Of a stretch of DNA of 64,000 nucleotides, positions 1 through 11,556 are shown in pieces. The notes below the pieces were generated by a model. That model saw only the letters and a list, made by a program, of their open reading frames with translations. It ran no database searches and was not told the DNA's origin. The position numbers and the translations under genes were made by a program. The DNA comes from Rhynochetos jubatus (Eukaryota > Chordata > Aves > Eurypygiformes > Rhynochetidae): assembly GCA_027574665.1 (NCBI GenBank), contig CM050677.1, positions 2,613,273 to 2,677,272 on the forward strand. The letters are read 5' to 3'. Each line of letters begins with the position of its first letter. Positions within the stretch are counted from its first letter, which is position 1.

Positions 1-3000
1 AAGAGTTAGGAGAGAATTTCTTGTCCCTTCTTGCTGCGCCTTTGCAGAGCACTGCGTGCCAGAGCAGCCGGATCGCTGTCTTGCTTGCAATCTCCAGTTC
101 CAACAGTGCCACAGTTCCTCGGCAACAGAAAGAGCTAGGAAGGAATTGCTTGCGCTGTTTTCTCTCGCTGTGGTCTAGCAGTTCGTTCCCTTTTCGGCAG
201 AGCGCGGGACCGCTTGCAAAGCTTAGAAACAAACCTCTCCCTTTTCCTCCAAAAGGGAAAGAGCTATGAGAGAATTTCTTAGGGAAACCTTGTTTGTTTT
301 GGCAGAGCACTGCATGCCTCTTAAGACAGAGCTCTGGATCCCCGGGAAAGTCGAAATCCAGGGGGACACCTTCTCTGTGCTAACAGGCTCGGAGAGGCTC
401 GAATGCGCGGCTCGTTGAAGCGTCTGCCCGAACACGGACATCTGAAGCAGCACTGTAATGCGACCAAACAGAAAGAGTTAGGAGAGAATTTCTTGTCCCT
501 TCTTGCTGCGCCTTTGAAGAGCACTGCGTGCCAGAGCAGCCGGACCGCTGTGTTGCTTGCAATCTCCAGTTCCAACAGTGCCACAGTTCCTCGGCAACAG
601 AAAGAGCTAGGAAGGAATTGCTTACGCTGTTTTCTCTCGCTGTGCTCTAGCAGTTCGTTCCCTTTTCGGCAGAGCGCGGGACCGCTTGCAAAGCTTAGAA
701 ACAAACCTCTCCCTTTTCCTCCAAAAGGGAAAGAGCTACGAGGGAATTTCTTAGGGAAACCTTGTTTGTTTTGGCAGAGCACTGCATGCCTCTTAAGACA
801 GAGCTCTGTATCCCCGGGAAAGTCGAAATCCACGGGGACACCTTCTCTGTGCTAACAGGCTCGGAGAGGCTCGAATGCGCGGCTCGTTGAAGCGTCTGCC
901 CGAACACGGACATCTGAAGCAGCACTGTAATGCGACCAAACAGAAAGAGTTAGGAGAGAATTTCTTGTCCCTTCTTGCTGCGCCTTTGCAGAGCACTGCG
1001 TGCCAGAGCAGCCGGACCGCTGTCTTGCTTGCAATCTCCAGTTCCAACAGTGCCACAGTTCCTCGGCAACAGAAAGAGCTAGGAAGGAATTGCTTACGCT
1101 GTTTTCTCTCGCTGTGCTCTAGCAGTTCGTTCCCTTTTCGGCAGAGCGCGGGACCGCTTGCAAAGCTTAGAAACAAACCTCTCCCATTTCCTCCAAAAGG
1201 GAAAGAGCTACGAGAGAATTTCTTAGCGAAACCTTGTTTGTTTTGGCAGAGCACTGCATGCCTCTTAAGACAGAGCTCTGTATGCCCGGGTAAGTCGAAA
1301 TCCAGGGGGACACCTTCTCTGTGCTAACAGGCTCGGAGAGGCTCGAATGCGCGGCTCGTTGAAGCGTCTGCCCGAACACGGACATCTGAAGCAGCACTGT
1401 AATGCGACCAAACAGAAAGAGTTAGGAGAGAATTTCTTGTCCCTTCTTGCTGCGCCTTTGCAGAGCACTGCGTGCCAGAGCAGCCGGACCGCTGTGTTGC
1501 TTGCAATCTCCAGTTCCAACAGTGCCACAGTTCCTCGGCAACAGAAAGAGCTAGGAAGGAATTGCTTACGCTCTTTTCTCTCGCTGTGCTCTAGCAGTTC
1601 GTTCCCTTTTCGGCAGAGCGCGGGACCGCTTGCAAAGCTTAGAAACAAAGCTCTCCCTTTTCCTCCAAAAGGGAAAGAGCTACGAGAGAATTTCTTAGGG
1701 AAACCTTGTTTGTTTTGGCAGAGCACTGCACGCCTCTTAAGACAGAGCTCTGTATCCCCGGGAAAGTCGAAATCCACAGGGTCACCTTCTCTGTGCTAAC
1801 AGGCTCGGAGAGGCTCGAATGCGCGGCTCGTTGAAGCGTCTGCCCGAACACGGACATCTAAAGCAGCACTGTAATGCGACCAAACAGAAAGAGTTAGGAG
1901 AGAATTTCTTGTCCCTTCTTGCTGCGCCTTTGCAGAGCACTGCGTGCCAGAGCAGCCGGATCGCTGTCTTGCTTGCAATCTCCAGTTCCAACAGTGCCAC
2001 AGTTCCTCGGAAACAGAAAGAGCTAGGAAGGAATTGCTTGCGCTGTTTTCTCTCGCTGTGGTCTAGCAGTTCGTTCCCTTTTCGGCAGAGCGCGGGACCG
2101 CTTGCAAAGCTTAGAAACAAACCTCTCCCTTTTCCTCCAAAAGGGAAAGAGCTATGAGAGAATTTCTTAGGGAAACCTTGTTTGTTTTGGCAGAGCACTG
2201 CATGCCTCTTAAGACAGAGCTCTGTATCCCCGGGAAAGTCGAAATCCAGGGGGACACCTTCTCTGTGCTAACAGGCTCGGAGAGGCTCGAATGCGCGGCT
2301 CGTTGAAGCATCTGCCCGAACACGGCCATCTGAAGCAGCACTGTAATGCGACCAAACAGAAAGAGTTAGGAGAGAATTTCTTGTCCCTTCTTGCTGCGCC
2401 TTTGCAGAGCACTGCGTGCCAGAGCAGCCGGACCGCTGTGTTGCTTGCAATCTCCAGTTCCAACAGTGCCACAGTTCCTCGGCAACAGAAAGAGCTAGGA
2501 AGGAATTGCTTACGCTCTTTTCTCTCGCTGTGCTCTAGCAGTTCGTTCCCTTTTCGGCAGAGCGCGGGACCGCTTGCAAAGCTTAGAAACAAACCTCTCC
2601 CTTTTCCTCCAAAAGGGAAAGAGCTACGAGAGAATTTCTGAGGGAAACCTTGTTTGTTTTGGCAGAGCACTGCATGCCTCTTAAGACAGAGCTCTGTATC
2701 CCCGGGAAAGTCGAAATCCACAGGGTCACCTTCTCTGTGCTAACAGGCTCGGAGAGGCTCGAATGCGCGGCTCGTTGAAGCGTCTGCCCGAACACGGACA
2801 TCTGAAGCAGCACTGTAATGCGACCAAACAGAAAGAGTTAGGAGAGAATTTCTTGTCCCTTCTTGCTGCGCCTTTGCAGAGCACTGCGTGCCAGAGCAGC
2901 CGGATCGCTGTCTTGCTTGCAATCTCCAGTTCCAACAGTGCCACAGTTCCTCGGCAACAGAAAGAGCTAGGAAGGAATTGCTTGCGCTGTTTTCTCTCGC

Positions 3001-6000
3001 TGTGGTCTAGCAGTTCGTTCCCTTTTCGGCAGAGCGCGGGACCGCTTGCAAAGCTTAGAAACAAACCTCTCCCTTTTCCTCCAAAAGGGAAAGAGCTATG
3101 AGAGAATTTCTTAGGGAAACCTTGTTTGTTTTGGCAGAGCACTGCATGCCTCTTAAGACAGAGCTCTGGATCCCCGGGAAAGTCGAAATCCAGGGGGACA
3201 CCTTCTCTGTGCTAACAGGCTCGGAGAGGCTCGAATGCGCGGCTCGTTGAAGCGTCTGCCCGAACACGGACATCTGAAGCAGCACTGTAATGCGACCAAA
3301 CAGAAAGAGTTAGGAGAGAATTTCTTGTCCCTTCTTGCTGCGCCTTTGAAGAGCACTGCGTGCCAGAGCAGCCGGACCGCTGTGTTGCTTGCAATCTCCA
3401 GTTCCAACAGTGCCACAGTTCCTCGGCAACAGAAAGAGCTAGGAAGGAATTGCTTACGCTCTTTTCTCTCGCTGTGCTCTAGCAGTTCGTTCCCTTTTCG
3501 GCAGAGCGCGGGACCGCTTGCAAAGCTTAGAAACAAACCTCTCCCTTTTCCTCCAAAAGGGAAAGAGCTACGAGGGAATTTCTTAGGGAAACCTTGTTTG
3601 TTTTGGCAGAGCACTGCATGCCTCTTAAGACAGAGCTCTGTATCCCCGGGAAAGTCGAAATCCACGGGGACACCTTCTCTGTGCTAACAGGCTCGGAGAG
3701 GCTCGAATGCGCGGCTCGTTGAAGCATCTGCCCGAACACGGACATCTGAAGCAGCACTGTAATGCGACCAAACAGAAAGAGTTAGGAGAGAATTTCTTGT
3801 CCCTTCTTGCTGCGCCTTTGCAGAGCACTGCGTGCCAGAGCAGCCGGACCGCTGTGTTGCTTGCAATCTCCAGTTCCAACAGTGCCACAGTTCCTCGGCA
3901 ACAGAAAGAGCTAGGAAGGAATTGCTTACGCTGTTTTCTCTCGCTGTGCTCTAGCAGTTCGTTCCCTTTTCGGCAGAGCGCGGGACCGCTTGCAAAGCTT
4001 AGAAACAAACCTCTCCCTTTTCCTCCAAAAGGGAAAGAGCTACGAGGGAATTTCTTAGCGAAACCTTGTTTGTTTTGGCAGAGCACTGCATGCCTCTTAA
4101 GACAGAGCTCTGTATGCCCGGGTAAGTCGAAATCCAGGGGGACACCTTCTCTGTGCTAACAGGCTCGGAGAGGCTCGAATGCGCGGCTCGTTGAAGCGTC
4201 TGCCCGAACACGGACATCTGAAGCAGCACTGTAATGCGACCAAACAGAAAGAGTTAGGAGAGAATTTCTTGTCCCTTCTTGCTGCGCCTTTGCAGAGCAC
4301 TGCGTGCCAGAGCAGCCGGACCGCTGTGTTGCTTGCAATCTCCAGTTCCAACAGTGCCACAGTTCCTCGGCAACAGAAAGAGCTAGGAAGGAATTGCTTA
4401 CGCTGTTTTCTCTCGCTGTGCTCTAGCAGTTCGTTCCCTTTTCGGCAGAGCGCGGGACCGCTTGCAAAGCTTAGAAACAAAGCTCTCCCTTTTCCTCCAA
4501 AAGGGAAAGAGCTACGAGAGAATTTCTTAGCGAAACCTTGTTTGTTTTGGCAGAGCACTGCACGCCTCTTAAGACAGAGCTCTGGATCCCCGGGAAAGTC
4601 GAAATCCACAGGGTCACCTTCTCTGTGCTAACAGGCTCGGAGAGGCTCGAATGCGCGGCTCGTTGAAGCGTCTGCCCGAACACGGCCATCTAAAGCAGCA
4701 CTGTAATGCGACCAAACAGAAAGAGTTAGGAGAGAATTTCTTGTCCCTTCTTGCTGCGCCTTTGCAGAGCACTGCGTGCCAGAGCAGCCGGACCGCTGTC
4801 TTGCTTGCAATCTCCAGTTCCAACAGTGCCACAGTTCCTCGGCAACAGAAAGAGCTAGGAAGGAATTGCTTGCGCTGTTTTCTCTCGCTGTGCTCTAGCA
4901 GTTCGTTCCCTTTTCGGCAGAGCGCGGGACCGCTTGCAAAGCTTAGAAACAAAGCTCTCCCTTTTCCTCCAAAAGGGAAAGAGCTACGAGAGAATTTCTT
5001 AGGGAAACCTTGTTTGTTTTGGCAGAGCACTGCATGCCTCTTAAGACAGAGCTCTGGATCCCCGGGAAAGTCGAAATCCACGGGGACACCTTCTCTGTGC
5101 TAACAGGCTCGGAGAGGCTCGAATGCGCGGCTCGTTGAAGCGTCTGCCCGAACACGGACATCTAAAGCAGCACTGTAATGCGACCAAACAGAAAGAGTTA
5201 GGAGAGAATTTCTTGTCCCTTCTTGCTGCGCCTTTGCAGAGCACTGCGAGCCAGAGCAGCCGGACCGCTGTCTTGCTTGCAATCTCCAGTTCCAACAGTG
5301 CCACAGTTCCTCGGAAACAGAAAGAGCTAGGAAGGAATTGCTTACGCTGTTTTCTCTCGCTGTGCTCTAGCAGTTCGTTCCCTTTTCGGCAGAGCGCGGG
5401 ACCGCTTGCAAAGCTTAGAAACAAACCTCTCCCTTTTCCTCCAAAAGGGAAAGAGCTACGAGAGAATTTCTTAGGGAAACCTTGTTTGTTTTGGCAGAGC
5501 ACTGCATGCCTCTTAAGACAGAGCTCTGGATCCCCGGGAAAGTCGAAATCCACGGGGACACCTTCTCTGTGCTAACAGGCTCGGAGAGGCTCGAATGCGC
5601 GGCTCGTTGAAGCGTCTGCCCGAACACGGACATCTGAAGCAGCACTGTAATGCGACCAAACAGAAAGAGTTAGGAGAGAATTTCTTGTCCCTTCTTGCTG
5701 CGCCTTTGCAGAGCACTGCGTGCCAGAGCAGCCGGATCACTGTGTTGCTTGCAATCTCCAGTTCCAACAGTGCCACAGTTCCTCGGAAACAGAAAGAGCT
5801 AGGAAGGAATTGCTTGCGCTGTTTTCTCTCGCTGTGCTCTAGCAGTTCGTTCCCTTTTTGGCAGAGCGCGGGACCGCTTGCAAAGCTTAGAAACAAACGT
5901 CTCCCTTTTCCTAAAAAAGGGAAAGAGCTACGAGAGAATTTCTGAGTGAAACCTTGTTTGTTTTGGCAGAGCACTGCATGCCTCTTAAGACAGAGCTCTG

Positions 6001-9000
6001 GATCCCCGGGAAAGTCGAAATCCACGGGGACACCTTCTCTGTGCTAACAGGCTCGGAGAGGCTCGAATGCGCGGCTCGTTGAAGCGTCTGCCCGAACACG
6101 GACATCTAAAGCAGCACTGTAATGCGACCAAACAGAAAGAGTTAGGAGAGAATTTCTTGTCCCTTCTTGCTGCGCCTTTGCAGAGCACTGCGTGCCAGAG
6201 CAGCCGGATCGCTGTCTTGCTTGCAATCTCCAGTTCCAACAGTGCCACAGTTCCTCGGCAACAGAAAGAGCTAGGAAGGAATTGCTTGCGCTGTTTTCTC
6301 TCGCTGTGCTCTAGCAGTTCGTTCCCTTTTCGGCAGAGCGCGGGACCGCTTGCAAAGCTTAGAAACAAACCTCTCCCTTTTCCTCCAAAAGGGAAAGAGC
6401 TACGAGAGAATTTCTTAGGGAAACCTTGTTTGTTTTGGCAGAGCACTGCATGCCTCTTAAGACAGAGCTCTGTATCCCCGGGAAAGTCGAAATCCAGGGG
6501 CACACCTTCTCTGTGCTAACAGGCTCGGAGAGGCTCGAATGCGCGGCTCGTTGAAGCGTCTGCCCGAACACGGACATCTAAAGCAGCACTGTAATGCGAC
6601 CAAACAGAAAGAGTTAGGAGAGAATTTCTTGTCCCTTCTTGCTGCGCCTTTGCAGAGCACTGCGTGCCAGAGCAGCCGGATCGCTGTCTTGCTTGCAATC
6701 CCCAGTTCCAACAGTGCCACAGTTCCTCGGCAACAGAAAGAGCTAGGAAGGAATTGCTTACGCTGTTTTCTCTCGCTGTGCTCTAGCAGTTCGTTCCCTT
6801 TTCGGCAGAGCGCGGGACCGCTTGCAAAGCTTAGAAACAAACCTCTCCCTTTTCCTCCAAAAGGGAAAGAGCTACGAGGGAATTTCTTAGGGAAACCTTG
6901 TTTGTTTTGGCAGAGCACTGCATGCCTCTTAAGACAGAGCTCTGTATCCCCGGGAAAGTCGAAATCCACAGGGTCACCTTCTCTGTGCTAACAGGCTCGG
7001 AGAGGCTCGAATGCGCGGCTCGTTGAAGCGTCTGCCCGAACACGGACATCTAAAGCAGCACTGTAATGCGACCAAACAGAAAGAGTTAGGAGAGAATTTC
7101 TTGTCGCTTCTTGCTGCGCCTTTGCAGAGCACTGCGTGCCAGAGCAGCCGGATCGCTGTGTTGCTTGCAATCTCCAGTTCCAACAGTGCCACTGTTCCTC
7201 GGCAACAGAAAGAGCTAGGAAGGAATTGCTTGCGCTGTTTTCTCTCGCTGTGCTCTAGCAGTTCGTTCCCTTTTCGGCAGAGCGCGGGACCGCTTGCAAA
7301 GCTTAGAAACAAAGCTCTCCCTTTTCCTCCAAAAGGGAAAGAGCTACGAGGGAATTTCTTAGGGAAACCTTGTTTGTTTTGGCAGAGCACTGCATGCCTC
7401 TTAAGACAGAGCTCTGTATCCCCGGGAAAGTCGAAATCCAGGGGCACACCTTCTCTGTGCTAACAGGCTCGGAGAGGCTCGAATGCGCGGCTCGTTGAAG
7501 CGTCTGCCCGAACACGGACATCTAAAGCAGCACTGTAATGCGACCAAACAGAAAGAGTTAGGAGAGAATTTCTTGTCCCTTCTTGCTGCGCCTTTGCAGA
7601 GCACTGCGTGCCAGAGCAGCCGGACCGCTGTGTTGCTTGCAATCTCCAGTTCCAACAGTGCCACAGTTCCTCGGAAACAGAAAGAGCTAGGAAGGAATTG
7701 CTTACGCTGTTTTCTCTCGCTGTGCTCTAGCAGTTCGTTCCCTTTTCGGCAGAGCGCGGGACCGCTTGCAAAGCTTAGAAACAAACCTCTCCCTTTTCCT
7801 CCAAAAGGGAAAGAGCTACGAGGGAATTTCTTAGGGAAACCTTGTTTGTTTTGGCAGAGCACTGCATGCCTCTTAAGACAGAGCTCTGGATCCCCGGGAA
7901 AGTCGAAATCCAGGGGGACACCTTGTCTGTGCTAACAGGCTCGGAGAGGCTCGAATGCGCGGCTCGTTGAAGCGTCTGCCCGAACATGGACATCTGAAGC
8001 AGCACTGTAATGCGACCAAACAGAAAGAGTTAGGAGAGAATTTCTTGTCGCTTCTTGCTGCGCCTTTGCAGAGCACTGCGTGCCAGAGCAGCCGGATCGC
8101 TGTGTTGCTTGCAATCTCCAGTTCCAACAGTGCCACAGTTCCTCGGAAACAGAAAGAGCTAGGAAGGAATTGCTTGCGCTGATTTCTCTCGCTGTGCTCT
8201 AGCAGTTCGTTCCCTTTTCGGCAGAGCGCGGGACCGCTTGCAAAGCTTAGAAACAAAGCTCTCCCTTTTCCTCCAAAAGGGAAAGAGCTACGAGGGAATT
8301 TCTTAGCGAAACCTTGTTTGTTTTGGCAGAGCACTGCATGCCTCTTAAGACAGAGCTCTGTATCCCCGGGAAAGTCGAAATCCACAGGGTCACCTTCTCT
8401 GTGCTAACAGGCTCGGAGAGGCTCGAATGCGCGGCTCGTTGAATCGTCTGCCCGAACACGGACATCTGAAGCAGCACTGTAATGCGACCAAACAGAAAGA
8501 GTTAGGAGAGAATTTCTTGTCCCTTCTTGCTGCGCCTTTGCAGAGCACTGCGTGCCAGAGCAGCCGGACCGCTGTGTTGCTTGCAATCTCCAGTTCCAAC
8601 AGTGCCACAGTTCCTCGGAAACAGAAAGAGCTAGGAAGGAATTGCTTGCGCTGTTTTCTCTCGCTGTGCTCTAGCAGTTCGTTCCCTTTTCGGCAGAGCG
8701 CGGGACCGCTTGCAAAGCTTAGAAACAAACCTCTCCCTTTTCCTCCAAAAGGGAAAGAGCTACGAGAGAATTTCTTAGTGAAACCTTGTTTGTTTTGGCA
8801 GAGCACTGCATGCCTCTTAAGACAGAGCTCTGGATCCCCGGGAAAGTCGAAATCCAGGGGGACACCTTCTCTGTGCTAACAGGCTCGGAGAGGCTCGAAT
8901 GCGCGGCTCGTTGAAGCGTCTGCCCGAACACGGACATCTAAAGCAGCACTGTAATGCGACCAAACAGAAAGAGTTAGGAGAGAATTTCTTGTCGCTTCTT

Positions 9001-10286
9001 GCTGCGCCTTTGCAGAGCACTGCGTGCCAGAGCAGCCGGATCGCTGTGTTGCTTGCAATCTCCAGTTCCAACAGTGCCACAGTTCCTCGGAAACAGAAAG
9101 AGCTAGGAAGGAATTGCTTGCGCTGATTTCTCTCGCTGTGCTCTAGCAGTTCGTTCCCTTTTCGGCAGAGCGCGGGACCGCTTGCAAAGCTTAGAAACAA
9201 AGCTCTCCCTTTTCCTCCAAAAGGGAAAGAGCTACGAGGGAATTTCTTAGGGAAACCTTGTTTGTTTTGGCAGAGCACTGCATGCCTCTTAAGACAGAGC
9301 TCTGTATCCCCGGGAAAGTCGAAATCCACAGGGTCACCTTCTCTGTGCTAACAGGCTCGGAGAGGCTCGAATGCGCGGCTCGTTGAAGCGTCTGCCCGAA
9401 CATGGACATCTGAAGCAGCACTGTAATGCGACCAAACAGAAAGAGTTAGGAGAGAATTTCTTGTCGCTTCTTGCTGCGCCTTTGCAGAGCACTGCGTGCC
9501 AGAGCAGCCGGATCGCTGTGTTGCTTGCAATCTCCAGTTCCAACAGTGCCACAGTTCCTCGGAAACAGAAAGAGCTAGGAAGGAATTGCTTGCGCTGATT
9601 TCTCTCGCTGTGCTCTAGCAGTTCGTTCCCTTTTCGGCAGAGCGCGGGACCGCTTGCAAAGCTTAGAAACAAAGCTCTCCCTTTTCCTCCAAAAGGGAAA
9701 GAGCTACGAGGGAATTTCTTAGCGAAACCTTGTTTGTTTTGGCAGAGCACTGCATGCCTCTTAAGACAGAGCTCTGTATCCCCGGGAAAGTCGAAATCCA
9801 CAGGGTCACCTTCTCTGTGCTAACAGGCTCGGAGAGGCTCGAATGCGCGGCTCGTTGAAGCGTCTGCCCGAACACGGACATCTGAAGCAGCACTGTAATG
9901 CGACCAAACAGAAAGAGTTAGGAGAGAATTTCTTGTCCCTTCTTGCTGCGCCTTTGCAGAGCACTGCGTGCCAGAGCAGCCGGACCGCTGTGTTGCTTGC
10001 AATCTCCAGTTCCAACAGTGCCACAGTTCCTCGGCAACAGAAAGAGCTAGGAAGGAATTGCTTACGCTCTTTTCTCTCGCTGTGCTCTAGCAGTTCGTTC
10101 CCTTTTCGGCAGAGCGCGGGACCGCTTGCAAAGCTTAGAAACAAACCTCTCCCTTTTCCTCCAAAGCGGAAAGAGCTACGAGAGAATTTCTTAGTGAAAC
10201 ATTGTTTGTTTTGGCAGAGCACTGCATGCCTCTTAAGACAGAGCTCTGTATCCCCGGGAAAGTCGAAATCCAGAGGGACACCTTCT
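1..10286. repeat. 472-bp tandem satellite array, about 21.8 copies, continues off the left edge
   Basis: The same block recurs every 472 bases; for example the GAATGCGCGGCTCGTTGAA junction falls at 402, 874, 1346, 1818 and so on to 9842. Copies differ by scattered substitutions and keep nearly constant length. Inside each unit related segments recur: AAAGAG(T/C)TAGGA-type starts followed by GAATT(T/G)CTT at unit offsets of about 1, 128 and 249, each with a later GGCAGAGC or GCAGAGC motif. The unit therefore probably grew from a shorter ancestral repeat of about 120 bp. 472 is not a multiple of 3, so the 60-170 codon open frames found on both strands cannot read from unit to unit; I treat them as chance. 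The array starts outside the window, so its full size is unknown. I do not recognise it as a named avian satellite. Confidence 0.97.
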
Positions 10287-10710
10287 CTGTCCCGTGAGAC
10301 TTGGACAGGCTTGAATGTGCGGCTCCTTGAAGCATCTGCCCTACCACTGAAATCGCAAGCACCACTGGAAAGTACCCAAACAGAAAGAGTTAGGACAGAA
10401 TTCGTTGTTCCGTCTTCCTTCTGGTTTGCAGAGCGGTTCATGCCAGAACAGCCCTATCTCTGGCTTGCTTGCAATCTCCAAGTCCAATGAGGCTACAGTT
10501 CCTTGGAATGAGCAAGAGGTAGGAAGGGATTGCTTGCCCTTTTTTCTGTTGGTGAGCTCTACTCGTTGGTTCCCTTTTCGACAGAAGGCTGGACTGCCTG
10601 TGAAGCTTAGCGTGAAACATCTCCCTTTTTTCCTCCAAACCAGCAAGAACTAAATGAGAGTTTCTTAGTAAAACATTGTTTCGGCAGAGCACTTCATGCC
10701 TGTTAAGCTC
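10287..10710. repeat. Decayed edge monomer of the 472-bp satellite
   Basis: After the last regular unit the sequence still follows the satellite order (TTGAAGC.TCTGCCC, CAGAAAGAGTTAGGA, TTGCTTGCAATCTCCA, GGAAGGGATTGCTT, TTCCCTTTTCG, CATGCCT.TTAAG), but with many substitutions and small indels. It stops at about 10710 where CR1 sequence begins. This is the pattern expected for a boundary unit that escapes homogenisation. Confidence 0.9.
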
Positions 10711-10714
10711 TGGG

Positions 10715-11032
10715 CCTTGATTAAATTTTATCCAAGCTCCCGTAAGCTCTCAGTTCGCAGGGCTCGATACATTCCAGTCGCTCTCTCCCATACAGAGCAA
10801 CTCCACCACCTCGCCTCGCTGGTCTGTCTTTCCTGAAAAGGCTGTAGCCATCCATGACCCCATTCCAGTCATGTGAGCTATTCCACCAGGTCTCAGTAAC
10901 TGCAGTGACATCATGGCCCTGCGACCGCACACAGATCTCCAGTTCTTCCTGTTTATTCCCCATGATGCGTGTGTTATTGTACAGGCATTTCAGAGCAGGG
11001 ACTGGGATCATAGGTTGCCTTGGAGGGGTGTC
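10715..11032 (-). mobile_element. CR1 LINE fragment, endonuclease start of ORF2
   Basis: Minus-strand translation of 11011-10721 is about 96 residues and has the hallmarks of the CR1 apurinic-like endonuclease N-terminus: LKCLYNNTR, then TETWWNSSHDWN, then a DGYSLFRKDR segment followed by RRGGGVALY. The fragment ends where the satellite begins. On its 5' side it is cut by ERV1, and the rest of the same CR1 resumes at 17853 after the provirus. TSD bases 11027-11032 (GGTGTC) belong to this target. Confidence 0.85.
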
Positions 11033-11391
11033 TGTGGGAGATTTCTTACAGGAGAACGGATATGGTGGCGAACAAAGCTACACAGAGTTGGAGTAGGCCG
11101 CAAACTGTCTGCACAGCCTTGAAGCATACTTGAGGACGGTAAAGGAAGAAACAAAGATAAAGGGGATCAGCAAATTCTTGGCAGAGAACAGCAGAGTATG
11201 GGATAGCCAGTCACGTATTAGCTTAGAGCGCGTGGACAGCTTATGGCAAAACAGATGTAACCAATCAACTTGCGTATATGCGCATGGACAGATAAAAATA
11301 CTGTATATAAGCGCAGCCAATGAGACAATAAACGGCTTCATATTATAACTCTAATACAGTTGTCTTGGAGTCCATACCATCCGCCTCGTCA
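11033..11391 (+). repeat. ERV1 5' LTR
   Basis: Runs from TGTGGGAG to CGTCA and is matched end to end by 17488-17846. It contains TATATAAG at about 11304 as a likely TATA box and AATAAA at about 11328 as a likely polyadenylation signal, so U3, R and U5 are all short. Two bases (AG) separate it from the primer-binding site. Confidence 0.95.
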
Positions 11392-11393
11392 AG

Positions 11394-11411
11394 TGGTGAC
11401 CCCGACGTGAC
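11394..11411 (+). other. ERV1 primer-binding site, tRNA-Trp type
   Basis: TGGTGACCCCGACGTGAC follows the LTR by two bases. It matches the tRNA-Trp primer site known from avian leukosis/sarcoma viruses at all but the last base. A tRNA-Trp primer next to a dUTPase-bearing gag-pro is one of the mixed traits of this element. Confidence 0.85.
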
Positions 11412-11556
11412 ATAAAAGAAGGTGCTGCGGAGGCAAGGCAGACCCGGCTGGAAGCTGCCCAGCTGGACCGGTGCAGGGGGTTGGAGGACGGCCTGAGGGA
11501 GCAGAAGAAATCCTCCCGACGGGACTCTCACCCGAGAGGTGAGCAGCCGGGGTAGC

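Noticed and set aside
1-10286. CRISPR-like array
   Set aside because: The repeat unit has no alternating short repeat and unique spacer; whole 472-bp units are near-identical. The host is a vertebrate.
21-10490. Dozens of open frames of 60-215 codons on both strands across the satellite
   Set aside because: They recur every 472 bp in several frames at once, the period is not a multiple of 3, and the encoded sequences show no domain. Low stop-codon density in the unit explains them.
9843-10490. Longest satellite frame (215 codons) as a possible gene
   Set aside because: It simply runs from the last regular unit into the decayed edge unit without meeting a stop; no start context or conserved motif.
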